Notes under the pieces: generated by a model
What the model was told of the DNA's origin: nothing
Databases searched by the model: none
The model's input: only the letters and a program-made list of their open reading frames with translations
Part shown: in pieces, positions 38,638 to 47,829 of the stretch
How the letters are laid out: every line of letters begins with the position of its first letter
How positions within the stretch are numbered: the stretch's first letter is position 1
Position numbers and translations under genes: made by a program
Source of the DNA: Asaia astilbis JCM 15831
Lineage (GTDB): Bacteria > Pseudomonadota > Alphaproteobacteria > Acetobacterales > Acetobacteraceae
Direction of reading: 5' to 3'
Assembly (NCBI RefSeq): GCF_000613845.1
Contig: NZ_BAJT01000001.1
Coordinates: 124,001 to 188,000, forward strand
Length of the DNA stretch: 64,000 nucleotides

Positions 38638-39174
38638 ATGAGTCAGTGCGTGGCCATTCTCGCAACCGATGGTGTCGAGGAATGTGAGCTGGTCCAGCCC
38701 CGTGAGTCGCTGGAAAAGGCCGGGATCAAGACGCTGTTGGTTTCGCCGACACAAGGTGCGATCCAGTCGATGGAAGGGGATGTTCGTCCGGTCGCGACCC
38801 ATCGCGTAGACGCCACAATCGGCGCCGCTGCTGACATGGAGTTTGCGGGGATTCTGCTGCCCGGGGGCACGACCAATCCGGATAAGCTGCGTCTCGATGA
38901 ATCGGCTGTCGCGTTTCTTCGAGGCTTCGTTGCCGAGGGAAAGCCGATTGCGAGCATCTGCCACGGCGCCTGGACCCTGATCGAGGCGGGTGGCGTCAAA
39001 GGCCGCACCCTGACATCGTGGCCCTCCTTGCAGACCGATCTGCTCAATGCAGGGGCGAACTGGGTCGATCGTGAGGTGGTCGTGGATGGTAATCTCGTAA
39101 CGTCCCGCTGCCCTGAAGACCTGCCTGTCTTCTGCGAAGCGCTGCTTGCCCAATATCGCAACAGACCTGCCTGA
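38638..39174 (+). CDS. DJ-1/PfpI family protein (YhbO-like)
   Basis: 178 aa. The nucleophilic elbow SICHGAW with its reactive Cys (about residue 108), preceded by GILLPGGTTNPDKLR and followed by RTLTSWPSLQTDLLNAGA, fits the PfpI/YhbO branch, whose members are reported as stress-protective deglycases or glyoxalases; that activity is debated. Intracellular, no signal peptide. ATG 38638 lies 90 bases after the flavoprotein gene. It might add to glycation defence together with the fructosamine kinase module, an inference only. Confidence 0.88.
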   Translation: MSQCVAILATDGVEECELVQPRESLEKAGIKTLLVSPTQGAIQSMEGDVRPVATHRVDATIGAAADMEFAGILLPGGTTNPDKLRLDESAVAFLRGFVAEGKPIASICHGAWTLIEAGGVKGRTLTSWPSLQTDLLNAGANWVDREVVVDGNLVTSRCPEDLPVFCEALLAQYRNRPA

Positions 39175-39267
39175 AAACTGCCTTCTTTCTCGGTCGTTGA
39201 TCGCAACGAAGAGGGGCTGTCGGACTTTGTCTCCAAAAGCAGCCCCAAAGCAGAAAGGGATAGTTAG

Positions 39268-39540
39268 ATGACGCACTCACCATCGATCCGACGCTCGGCA
39301 CGGGCTCTCGGAGGATTGGCCGGTCTATTGATGCTCGCGGCCTGTCAGGGCACCGCAGCCCCCGGTCCGACCCCGCCGGGCACGCAGGTCGTCGGTTACG
39401 GTTATACCTGCAAGGCGGGCATCTATACCTGCAAGATGCCAACCAGGTGCCGCTCGGTAATCCCTGCTCCTGTCCCGGCATTGGTGCAGCCTCATACGGC
39501 AATATCCATCAGCCTGAGAATATAAGCACTGAGGTGTGAA
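39268..39540 (+). CDS. Small Cys-rich lipoprotein (frameshift near 39435)
   Basis: About 90 aa. Signal peptide with lipobox LLMLAACQG, then a Pro/Gly-rich linker and a YTCKAGIYTC segment. The frame breaks at 39435; with one more G it reads Y-T-C-K-D-A-N-Q-V-P-L-G-N-P-C-S-C-P-G-I-G-A and ends at 39540, giving four Cys after the lipid anchor. The unrepaired frame ends at 39525 in a tail without sense. No family recognised; similar short lipoproteins occur in acetic acid bacteria as far as I recall. Start ATG 39268 is preceded by AAAGGGA. Confidence 0.6.
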
Positions 39541-39645
39541 CCCGGTGGTCTCTGTCAGGCGGTGCGTTGCGGCATTGCCTGACAGGAAACGGCTTTCTTC
39601 ATTCCTATTTTGTTCTTATAGAAGGGGCATGATACGGAGCCGGAA

Positions 39646-40878
39646 TTGTCGCAGGATTTCTTGAGTTTTTTTCCCTGGCTGGTCGCGGTTCTCGCGCTTG
39701 CCCTTGCTGTCTTTCTTTGGTCGCGGCTTTCGCGACGCGGTACCGATCGCGATCTTCTCTCGCGCATCTACATCCTGCTGGAGCGCGAAGCTGCCGAGCG
39801 GGGTTCGGGTATCGAATTTCAGCGTAACGCGCTGGTTGAAACCGAGCGGGCGCTTGCCTCGCGTCTGGAGCAGCAGCGAAGCGATGTAAGTGACAGAATA
39901 GCGGGGCTCAGCCACCGCCTCGGTCAGGAACTGGCTGATACGCGCCTCGCCCAGGCGGAGATGTTGCGCGACATGATGCGTGAAAATGCGGAGCAATTGG
40001 CCCAGATCAGGGCCTCTGTCAGCGAGCAGCTTCATGTGACGGTCGAAAAGCAGATGCAGACCTCGTTTCAGCGCGTGGTCGAGCAGTTTTCAGCGATGCA
40101 GAAGGCCATTGGCGAGGTGTCTGCGGTCACGGCCCAGATCGGTGATCTCAAAAGGCTGTTCGGTAACGTTAAGACCCGAGGAGGGTGGGGCGAGGCCCAG
40201 CTGAGGGCCATTCTGGACGATATTCTCCCCGCCAACTCATACGACAGCAATTTCCGGATCGGCGATGGAGGCGAGGCGGTCGAATTCGCTCTGCGCATGC
40301 CCGTTCGCAGTACTGTGCCGCCCAGGCTGGCGATCGACAGCAAATTTCCCACAGAAGCCTATGAGCGTCTGCTCGATGCCGTCGACCGGACCGATCAGGC
40401 GGCTGAGCGCATCGCCCGACGTGCGCTCGATAATGCGGTGCGGCTCGAAGCGCGCAAGATCAGCGACAAATATATCCACCCGCCGATAACGGTCGAGTTT
40501 GCCGTGCTCTATCTGCCGACAGACGGGCTTTATATGGAGGTGGCCCGCATTCCCGGACTGATCGACGAAATAGGGCGACTGCACCGCGTCATCATCATGG
40601 GGCCGTCCTTGATGCCAGCGCTGCTGCGCACGGTTCATCTCGGATATGTGACCCTGGCTCTCGAGGAGCGAACTGATGCCATTGCGCGTTTGCTCGGGCT
40701 GACACGTCAGGAAATGTTGCGCATGGATGGCGTGCTCGAGAAACTTTCCCGCGGCGCCGGGGCTATGAGTAACACGATCGATGAGGCCAGACGGCGCACG
40801 CGTGTTCTGGGCCGCAAGTTACGTGGTCTGGACGGGCAAAATCCGGGTGACGAGCTGGAGTCACTGGACGAGCTTTAA
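39646..40878 (+). CDS. rmuC: DNA recombination protein RmuC
   Basis: 410 aa. RmuC limits inversions at short inverted repeats; it has an endonuclease-like core. A membrane helix at residues 10-27 (LVAVLALALAVFLW) is followed by a coiled coil (about 40-150), then the core: GNVKTRGGWGEAQLRAILDDIL, RLAIDSKFPTEAYERLL, KYIHPPITVEFAVLYLPTDGLY, and IMGPSLMPALL. I start at TTG 39646 behind GGAG, since no ATG is in frame upstream. Single gene, followed by a two-component system. Confidence 0.92.
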   Translation: MSQDFLSFFPWLVAVLALALAVFLWSRLSRRGTDRDLLSRIYILLEREAAERGSGIEFQRNALVETERALASRLEQQRSDVSDRIAGLSHRLGQELADTRLAQAEMLRDMMRENAEQLAQIRASVSEQLHVTVEKQMQTSFQRVVEQFSAMQKAIGEVSAVTAQIGDLKRLFGNVKTRGGWGEAQLRAILDDILPANSYDSNFRIGDGGEAVEFALRMPVRSTVPPRLAIDSKFPTEAYERLLDAVDRTDQAAERIARRALDNAVRLEARKISDKYIHPPITVEFAVLYLPTDGLYMEVARIPGLIDEIGRLHRVIIMGPSLMPALLRTVHLGYVTLALEERTDAIARLLGLTRQEMLRMDGVLEKLSRGAGAMSNTIDEARRRTRVLGRKLRGLDGQNPGDELESLDEL

Positions 40879-40925
40879 ACCAATTTTACTATCGAAGCGG
40901 GGCAGGTTTAGGCAGTGTCGACACC

Positions 40926-41651
40926 ATGATATCGGATCAAGCTCTTTCATCTGTGCTGCCTGAGGGGCCCTCCAAGGCACGTATTCTGCTTGTGGAGGAT
41001 GACGATACGCTTGCCCGCGAGGTGGTTGAGGAACTGGCTGCCCGAGGTTTTGCCGTCTCCCATGTCTCGACCGGGCAGGCCGGTCTCGATGCCGCGATGA
41101 GTGAGGCTTATGAGCTTCTCGTGCTCGACCGCATGCTGCCGCTGCTCGATGGTCTCAGCGTGATTGAGAAATTGCGTGGTCAGAATGTACAGTCTCCTGT
41201 TCTCGTGCTCTCCGCGCTCTCGGCCGTCGATGACCGCGTGACGGGGCTCAAGGCCGGGGGAGACGACTATCTGACAAAGCCGTTCGCGATGGACGAACTC
41301 GCTGCGCGGATCGAGGCGCTCTTGCGTCGCCCGAACGATTCGCGGGCCACAACCCTGCGCGTCGGCCCGCTCGATATGGATCTGATCGATCGGACGGTTA
41401 TGCGCGAAGGGCGCGAGATCGAATTGCTGCCCCGGGAATTCCGCCTTCTCGAATATCTCATGCGTCGCCCCAATCAGGTTCTGACGCGGACGATGTTGCT
41501 CGAGGATGTGTGGAATTACCGTTTCATTCCGCAGACCAATCTCGTCGATGTTCATATCGGCAAGCTGCGACGCAAGGTTGATGCGCCCGGTGAGGCGCCT
41601 CTGATCCACAGCATCCGGGGATCGGGATTCATGCTGCGTGTCGCCCTCTGA
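40926..41651 (+). CDS. OmpR-type response regulator
   Basis: 241 aa with a 15-residue N-terminal extension. Receiver: acidic residues in LVEDDDTL, phospho-acceptor Asp in LLVLDRMLPLLDG (about residue 65), Lys in YLTKPFAMDEL. DNA-binding winged helix: IELLPREFRLLEYLMRRPNQVLTR and TNLVDVHIGKLRRKVD. The D-R-M-L-P phospho site instead of D-x-x-(L/M)-P with other residues is typical of QseB/CopR-like regulators. Overlaps the sensor kinase start by 14 bases. The RND pump operon starts 1.7 kb downstream, so it may control efflux or metal response. Confidence 0.9.
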   Translation: MISDQALSSVLPEGPSKARILLVEDDDTLAREVVEELAARGFAVSHVSTGQAGLDAAMSEAYELLVLDRMLPLLDGLSVIEKLRGQNVQSPVLVLSALSAVDDRVTGLKAGGDDYLTKPFAMDELAARIEALLRRPNDSRATTLRVGPLDMDLIDRTVMREGREIELLPREFRLLEYLMRRPNQVLTRTMLLEDVWNYRFIPQTNLVDVHIGKLRRKVDAPGEAPLIHSIRGSGFMLRVAL

Positions 41652-43083
41652 TAATCCGCGCTTTGGCGTTTTCCGGACAGCCACGTTTCGACTGACGCTG
41701 GCCTTCGTCGCCGCGATTATCTGCGGCATGGTGCTCCAGTTCGTTCTGCTCTTTGTGCAGATGACGCATTTCGAGGCCGAACGCTCAAGTGGCATCCTGC
41801 ATCGGGAGGCCGATGTTCTTGAGCAGGAAACGCCCGAGCGGCTGGAATATCAGGTCCGCGAGCGTGCCAATAACGATCTGCGTGTTGTCATCAACTGGGT
41901 CGGTCTGTTCGATGGCCATTATCGTCATATCGCCGGTGATCTGAAGACCTGGCCGGAAGGTCTTGTGGTCGATGGCCAGGTGCATCGTCTGACTCTCTCT
42001 CCCACCGATGATGCGCCGTACGAGATGCGGTTTCTGGCAGTCAAAGTGCCCGGCGGACGTATTCTGGTGCTGGCCCACTCGCTGCATCTGCTCTCGGAAC
42101 TGCGGTTCATGATCCGCCGCGGTGCGCTGCTCTCGGTTTTTCCGGTTGTCATGTTTGCGCTGCTGACCGGCATCGTGCTCAGTCATCGTGCTCTGGCCCG
42201 CGTCAAGATCATGCATGAAGCCATCGATCGCATCATGCAGGGTGACGTTCACGAGCGCTTGCCCGCTGCGCGCGAGCGTGACGAGCTCGAGCGGCTCGCG
42301 GGCTCGGTCAACCGCATGCTCGACAGGCTCGAACATCTGATGGACGAGATCCGCGATGTGGGGAACGACATCGCGCATGATCTGCGTACGCCGCTCTCAC
42401 GTGTGCGGGCACGGCTCGAACGGGCAACATCGAGCCCGCATGACGCCGATTATCTGAACTCGGTGATCGAGAGAGCGACGCTCGATCTCGATCAATGCTT
42501 TTCGGTCATCACGGCTCTGCTGAGGATCGGTGAAATCGAGAACGGCCGTCGTAGAGCGGGCTTCGCCTTGGTCAATCTGGCCGATCTGGTGGCCGATATC
42601 GTCGATCTGTACGAGCCGATCGCCGAGACGAACGGGCTGACACTCACCAACGCGATACCGATCACAAATGCGTTAGAAAATCAGTCTGGAGAGACCGACG
42701 GCCATGCCATGATCACGTTCGGTGATCGAGATCTTCTCGTCGAAGTCCTGGCCAATCTCTTCGATAACGCACTGAAATTCACCCCTGAAGGAGGGCGCGT
42801 GACGGTCTCGGCGAGTTCGGTTCCCGGTGGCATTCGTCTGCGTGTGGCCGATACCGGTATCGGGATCCCTGAAGCAGAACGCGAGGCCGTCCTGGGTCGT
42901 TTTTATCGCTCCGACAAGAGCCGGCATGTGCCGGGAAGTGGCCTTGGGCTGAGCCTTGTTCTCGCGATTTTGAGGCTGCACGCAGTGGAGCTTTCCATCT
43001 GCGGTGGGGATGGTCCGCCGGACATGCCGGGCTGTGCCTTCGAGATGGTTTTTGTTCTCTCGACCGGGTCGGAGACAGTCTGA
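41638..43083 (+). CDS. Sensor histidine kinase, partner of the preceding regulator
   Basis: 481 aa membrane kinase. Two membrane helices (about 17-40 and 160-182) bracket a periplasmic sensor of about 120 residues. HAMP linker (RVKIMHEAIDRIMQGDVHERLP), HisKA with phospho-His in DIAHDLRTPLSRVRARLER, ATPase domain with N box LANLFDNALKFTPEGG, G1 VADTGIGIPE and G2 GSGLGLSLVLAIL. GTG start inside the regulator's end. Signal is unknown. The tail carries a short extension VFVLSTGSETV. It is followed by a structured gap and then the RND genes. Confidence 0.9.
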   Translation: MSPSDNPRFGVFRTATFRLTLAFVAAIICGMVLQFVLLFVQMTHFEAERSSGILHREADVLEQETPERLEYQVRERANNDLRVVINWVGLFDGHYRHIAGDLKTWPEGLVVDGQVHRLTLSPTDDAPYEMRFLAVKVPGGRILVLAHSLHLLSELRFMIRRGALLSVFPVVMFALLTGIVLSHRALARVKIMHEAIDRIMQGDVHERLPAARERDELERLAGSVNRMLDRLEHLMDEIRDVGNDIAHDLRTPLSRVRARLERATSSPHDADYLNSVIERATLDLDQCFSVITALLRIGEIENGRRRAGFALVNLADLVADIVDLYEPIAETNGLTLTNAIPITNALENQSGETDGHAMITFGDRDLLVEVLANLFDNALKFTPEGGRVTVSASSVPGGIRLRVADTGIGIPEAEREAVLGRFYRSDKSRHVPGSGLGLSLVLAILRLHAVELSICGGDGPPDMPGCAFEMVFVLSTGSETV

Positions 43084-43382
43084 CAGCCCCGGCTCACGTC
43101 CTCGCGCGGGGATGGCGAGAGAGGGGCGAGGGGATCTAGTGTTTGCGGTGGGACCGGAGGTCGAACCAGAGAAGGGCGGAGCCGCAGAGACGCAGAAAGG
43201 ACGATCCTTGCGGATCGGAACTTAAAAGGGAATTTCCTTGTCGCGTTTCTGCGTCGTTGTATTTCTGGCCGTAACAGAAAAGGAAGCTCCTTGATGATAT
43301 CGGGATACGGATGGAGACTCCTCGTGTCGGTCATTGACCTGAGGCACCGGGCAGTTTCTGGACTGCGGAATGGGATAACGGC
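43084..43382. other. Gap with a nested inverted-repeat structure before the RND operon
   Basis: 299 bases. At 43189-43255 the arms GACGCAGAAA and TTTCTGCGTC (10 perfect pairs) enclose a smaller hairpin, CGATCC-TTGC-GGATCG (43202-43217), and the near-palindrome AAGGGAATTTCCTT. This could be an RNA element in the leader of the efflux operon or a terminator/attenuator for the kinase gene; no T run is present. Confidence 0.4.
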
Positions 43383-46300
43383 ATGAATCAGGTTGTTATC
43401 ACTGCGCTCAAGCGGCCTTACACATTTGTCGTCCTGTCCATCTTCATCGTGATCTTCGGCGTTCGTTCGGTCATCAAGACACCAACTGACGTCTTTCCCA
43501 ACATCAACATTCCGGTCGTCGCGATTGTCTGGTCCTATCTCGGTCTGATGCCCGAGGATATGTCAGGGCGAGTCGTTTATTATTACGAGCGGACCCTGAC
43601 CACGACCGTCAATAATATCGAGCATATCGAGAGTGGCTCGTTTTACGGACGTGGCATCGTCAAGGTCTTCTTCCAGCCTGGTACCGATACGGCTGTCGCA
43701 CAGACGCAGATTACTTCGGTCTCCCAGACGGTCATCAAGCAGCTGCCGACAGGGGCCACGCCTCCGCTTATTCTGGCTTATAATGCGTCATCGGTGCCGG
43801 TGCTTACGCTTCAGATCAACTCGGACAAGCTGAACGGCTCCGAGCTGTACAACATGGCGTCCAACCTGATCCGACCGCAGCTTATCTCCGTGCCCGGGGT
43901 TTCCATTCCCAATCCTACGGGGGGCTGGCGCCCTACATCACGGTCGATATCGATCCAGCAAAACTGATGGCGCATAATCTGTCGGCAGTGGATGTCAGCA
44001 CGGCGCTGAACAAGCAGAATATCGTGCTGCCTGCGGGTGATCAGCGTATCGGTCCGTTCGACTATATGGTCCGAACCAACGCCCAGCCACGTGAGATCGA
44101 GACATTCAACAATCTGCCGCTCAAGCAGGTGGGCAATGCCGTGGTCTATCTGCGTGACGTTGCTCATGTGCATCGCGGCGGCCCGCCTCAGGCCAATATG
44201 GTGCTCGTGAAGGGGCGCCAGGCCGTCATGATGGTCATCATGAAAACGGGCGATGCGTCCACGCTCGACGTGGTGGCCGGGGTCAAGAAGCTCTTGCCTC
44301 AGGTGATCGACACCCTGCCCAAGGGGACGAGCATCAAGATCCTGACCGATGCGTCGGGCTTCGTGAAGGATTCGGTCGAGGATGTTGTCCGCGAAATGGT
44401 CATCGCGGCGCTTCTCACCTCGCTGGCTGTCCTTCTTTTCCTCGGGTCGTGGCGATCGACCCTGATCGTCGCAACCTCGATTCCGCTTGCCATCCTGTGC
44501 TCGGTAATCGGCCTCAGTCTTGTGGGGCAGTCGATCAACGTCATGACGCTGGGCGGGCTGGCGCTTGCTGTCGGTATTCTTGTCGACGACGCGACTGTCA
44601 TGATCGAGAATATCGATGCCCATCTTGAAATGGGCAAAGATCTAGAGATGGCCATCATCGATGCGGCCAACCAGATCGTTGTGCCGACTTTTGTCTCGAC
44701 CACCTGTATCTGCATTGTCTGGCTCCCGCTCTTCGAGCTGACCGGCGTTGCAGGCTGGCTGTTCATGCCAATGGCGGAAGCCATCATCTTTGCCATGATC
44801 GCGTCGTTCATCCTGTCGCGTACCTTGGTGCCCACCATGGCCAACTGGATGCTTGCAGCCCAGGTCGCGGCCCATGCGCATGGCGATGAGGGCAGGGAGC
44901 CGGGCTTCTTCGGTCGCTTCCAGCGGGGTTTCGAGCGCGGATTTACGCGGTTTCGCGAGCGCTACAAGATCGTGCTCAGCGGGCTGATCGAGGAGCGGGC
45001 GAAGTTTGTCCCGTTCTTTATGGCGGTCTCGATTGCGTCCAGCGGCCTGTATTTCTTCGTGGGTCAGGATTTCTTCCCCGAAATCAAATCCGGTACGTTG
45101 CAACTGCATATGCGCGCGCCGATCGGCACGCGGCTTGAGGAATCCGGCAAGATCTCGGTGCTGATCGAAAAGAAGATGCATCAGATCCTTCCCGGTCAGA
45201 TCGACGCCGTGCTGAATAATTGCGGTCTGCCGTTCTCACAGCTGAATCAGGCATTTATCCCGACACCGACCGTCGGGACGGAAGATTGCGATATCACGGT
45301 CTCGCTCAAGAATGACGAGAGCCCGACCGCCGAGTATCGCCGCAAGATCCGTGCGGGTCTGATCGAGGCTTTTCCGGGCACGCAGATTACATTCCAGCCA
45401 GCCGATCTGACGGCCAAGATCCTGAATTTCGGCCTGCCTGCGCCGCTCGATGTTCAGGTGGTCGGGCGTGACCTCTACGGCAACTTTGCGTTTGCCAAAA
45501 AACTGCGCCGCAAACTGGCGGAAATCCCCGGGATCACGGATGTCTCCATTCAGGAGCCGATGACCCAGCCGACGCTCAGCATCAACGCCAAGCGCAGCTT
45601 TGCGTTGGGGACGGGTATTACTGAACAGAACATCGCGCAGAACGCGCTGATCGTGCTGTCAGGGAGCGCGCAGGTCGGGCAGGTCTACTTCCTGAACAGC
45701 TCAGGTGTAGCGCAGCTGATCGATGTGCAGACCCCGGCGAACTACCTGCAGACCCTGAACGACCTTCAGACGGTGCCCATCGATCGTGGCGACGGTAATC
45801 CGACCAACGCTCAACCCCAGCTTCTGGGAGCTTTGTCTGAAATCCAGCAGACCGGCACCCCGGCTGAGGTCGCGCATTACAACATCATGCCGGTGTTCGA
45901 TATCTATGCGTCCAACGAGAATATCGATCTCGGAACGGTGGCGCGGTCTGTGCAGCGTGTCGCTGACTCGATGAAATCCGAGCTGCCACGGGGATCGCAT
46001 CTCGTGGTGCGCGGGCAGGCTGTCACGATGTCAGGTGCCTATTCGCAGCTGATCGTCGGTCTCGCGATGTCGATCACGCTGGTTTACCTGATTATCGTCG
46101 TCAATTTTCAGTCCTGGCTCGATCCGTTCGTCATCATCACGGCGCTGCCAGGCGCATTGGGCGGCATCGCATGGAGCCTGTTCCTGACCCATACATCGCT
46201 TTCGGTTCCTGCTCTGACAGGTGCCATCATGTGCATGGGAACCGCGACTGCCAATGCCATCTTGGTTGTCTCCTTTGCCCGAGAGCGCATGGAAATTCAT

Positions 46301-46552
46301 GGCGATGCACTCAAGGCTGCGCTTGAGGCCGGGTATGAGCGTATCCGCCCGGTTCTGATGACAGCTCTCGCCATGATCATCGGCATGGTGCCGATGTCCA
46401 TGAGCAATTCCGACAACGCCCCGATCGGCAAGGCCGTGATCGGTGGCCTGATTGTAGCGACCGCAGCGACGCTTCTGTTCGTCCCCTGTGTCTTTGCCAT
46501 CGTCCATTACAGAAAGCCGCGCGAAAGCGGAGATGAGGGAGCCCACGCATGA
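43383..46552 (+). CDS. RND efflux pump permease (frameshift near 43919)
   Basis: About 1056 aa inner-membrane pump. The start ALKRPYTFVVLSIFIV and the porter domain up to PGVSIPNPTGG are in one frame; the rest in another. One more G in the G6 run at 43919-43924 reads T-G-G-L-A-P-Y-I-T-V-D-I. The proton-relay Asp pair is present in VGILVDDATVMIENI (TM4). The TM10 lysine known from AcrB is not: the segment reads CMGTATANAILVVSF, as in some other RND branches. The adaptor gene overlaps by four bases. Substrate unknown. About a dozen helices and two large periplasmic loops are present. Confidence 0.9.
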
Positions 46553-47829
46553 CCCAGCACCCAAAACACGGTGCCGAGCAGAACCGCAAGCGGGGCCGCT
46601 TTATCATCATCATCGTCCTCGCCCTTGCCCTGTTGCTGGCAGCCTGGGGAATCATCGAGCGCTCGATGCATTACCGCAGTCTGGAAGACGAGGTTGAGGA
46701 CAACGCCAAAGCACGTGTCAGTCTGATCACGCCTCAGCCGGGGCCGAGCGAGCGTCATCTGGACCTGCCGGCCAATCTGGCCGCTTGGTATCAGGCGCCG
46801 ATCTACGCGCAGGTCTCCGGCTATGTGAAGATGTGGTACAAGGATTACGGCGCCCATGTGAAAACGGGCGAACTTCTGGCCGAAATCAGCACACCGAGCC
46901 TCGACGCCCAGTATGAGGCAGCCAAGGCCAATTATAACGTGGTTGTTGCCCGGTATAAGCTTGCTGTCATCACGGCCAAGCGATGGGCCGATCTGCGGGA
47001 TACGCAGGCTGTCTCGCGTCAGGAAGTGGATGTTCAGGCGGCCAATGCCGCGGCGCAGAAGGCTCAGGTCGATCAGGCGCAGCATGAGGTCGAGCGTTTC
47101 GAGGCGCTTGAGAACTTCAAGCGGATCGTGTCTCCCTTCGATGGCATCGTGACGTCGCGTCGCGTCAATGTGGGCGATTATGTCAACGCAGGAAGTGGCG
47201 ATCTTAATTCGAGAGGCAATGCGTCGGAGCTGTTCACCGTAGCCGACACACACCGCATGCGCGTCTTTGTCTCGGTGCCTCAGGATTATGCGGCGGTCAT
47301 CTCCGACAAGCTCTCAGCCAAGCTGACGCTTCCGCAGTTTCCTGGCCGGGTGTTTGACGCCAGCTTCTTGGCGAGCGCTCAGGCGTTTAACGCCGCAACG
47401 CGCACCGTCACGACCGAGCTCGAGCTTGCAAATGACGATGGGTCGCTGTGGCCAGACTCCTACGCGACGGCGCATTTCACGGCTCCGGGTGAGCCGGATA
47501 TCCTGATCGTGCCGGTCAATGCGCTGATTTTTCGGGCGCAGGGGACGCAGATCGCGACGGTCGAGAACAATCATGTTCATCTGATCGATGTGAAGACCGG
47601 CATCAATTACGGCATGACGATCCAGATCCTGAGCGGTATTTCAGCCAAGGATGAGATCGTGGCCAATCCGACCGCGGATATGCTTGAGGGCGATGAGGTG
47701 AAGGTCGTGAATCCAACCCGGGGCTATAATGATGTGACGGCGGCAGCGCGGAAGAATGTCACGCCTGTGCCGGGCCATGCTGCTCTCGAAGAAAACGGCG
47801 ACAGCGACGAACATGGAGCGCCCCGATGA
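46549..47829 (+). CDS. RND pump periplasmic adaptor (membrane fusion protein, HlyD/AcrA type)
   Basis: 426 aa. A basic start and one N-terminal helix (FIIIIVLALALLLAAWGI) anchor it in the inner membrane; the lipoyl-like motif around VSGYVKMWYKDYGAHVKTG, the alpha-hairpin (about 125-175) and RIVSPFDGIVTSRRVNVGDYV are characteristic. The C-terminal beta-barrel and membrane-proximal domains follow (TVTTELELANDDGSLWPDSY). It links the permease to the outer-membrane factor encoded next, with which it overlaps by four bases. Confidence 0.93.
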   Translation: MTQHPKHGAEQNRKRGRFIIIIVLALALLLAAWGIIERSMHYRSLEDEVEDNAKARVSLITPQPGPSERHLDLPANLAAWYQAPIYAQVSGYVKMWYKDYGAHVKTGELLAEISTPSLDAQYEAAKANYNVVVARYKLAVITAKRWADLRDTQAVSRQEVDVQAANAAAQKAQVDQAQHEVERFEALENFKRIVSPFDGIVTSRRVNVGDYVNAGSGDLNSRGNASELFTVADTHRMRVFVSVPQDYAAVISDKLSAKLTLPQFPGRVFDASFLASAQAFNAATRTVTTELELANDDGSLWPDSYATAHFTAPGEPDILIVPVNALIFRAQGTQIATVENNHVHLIDVKTGINYGMTIQILSGISAKDEIVANPTADMLEGDEVKVVNPTRGYNDVTAAARKNVTPVPGHAALEENGDSDEHGAPR

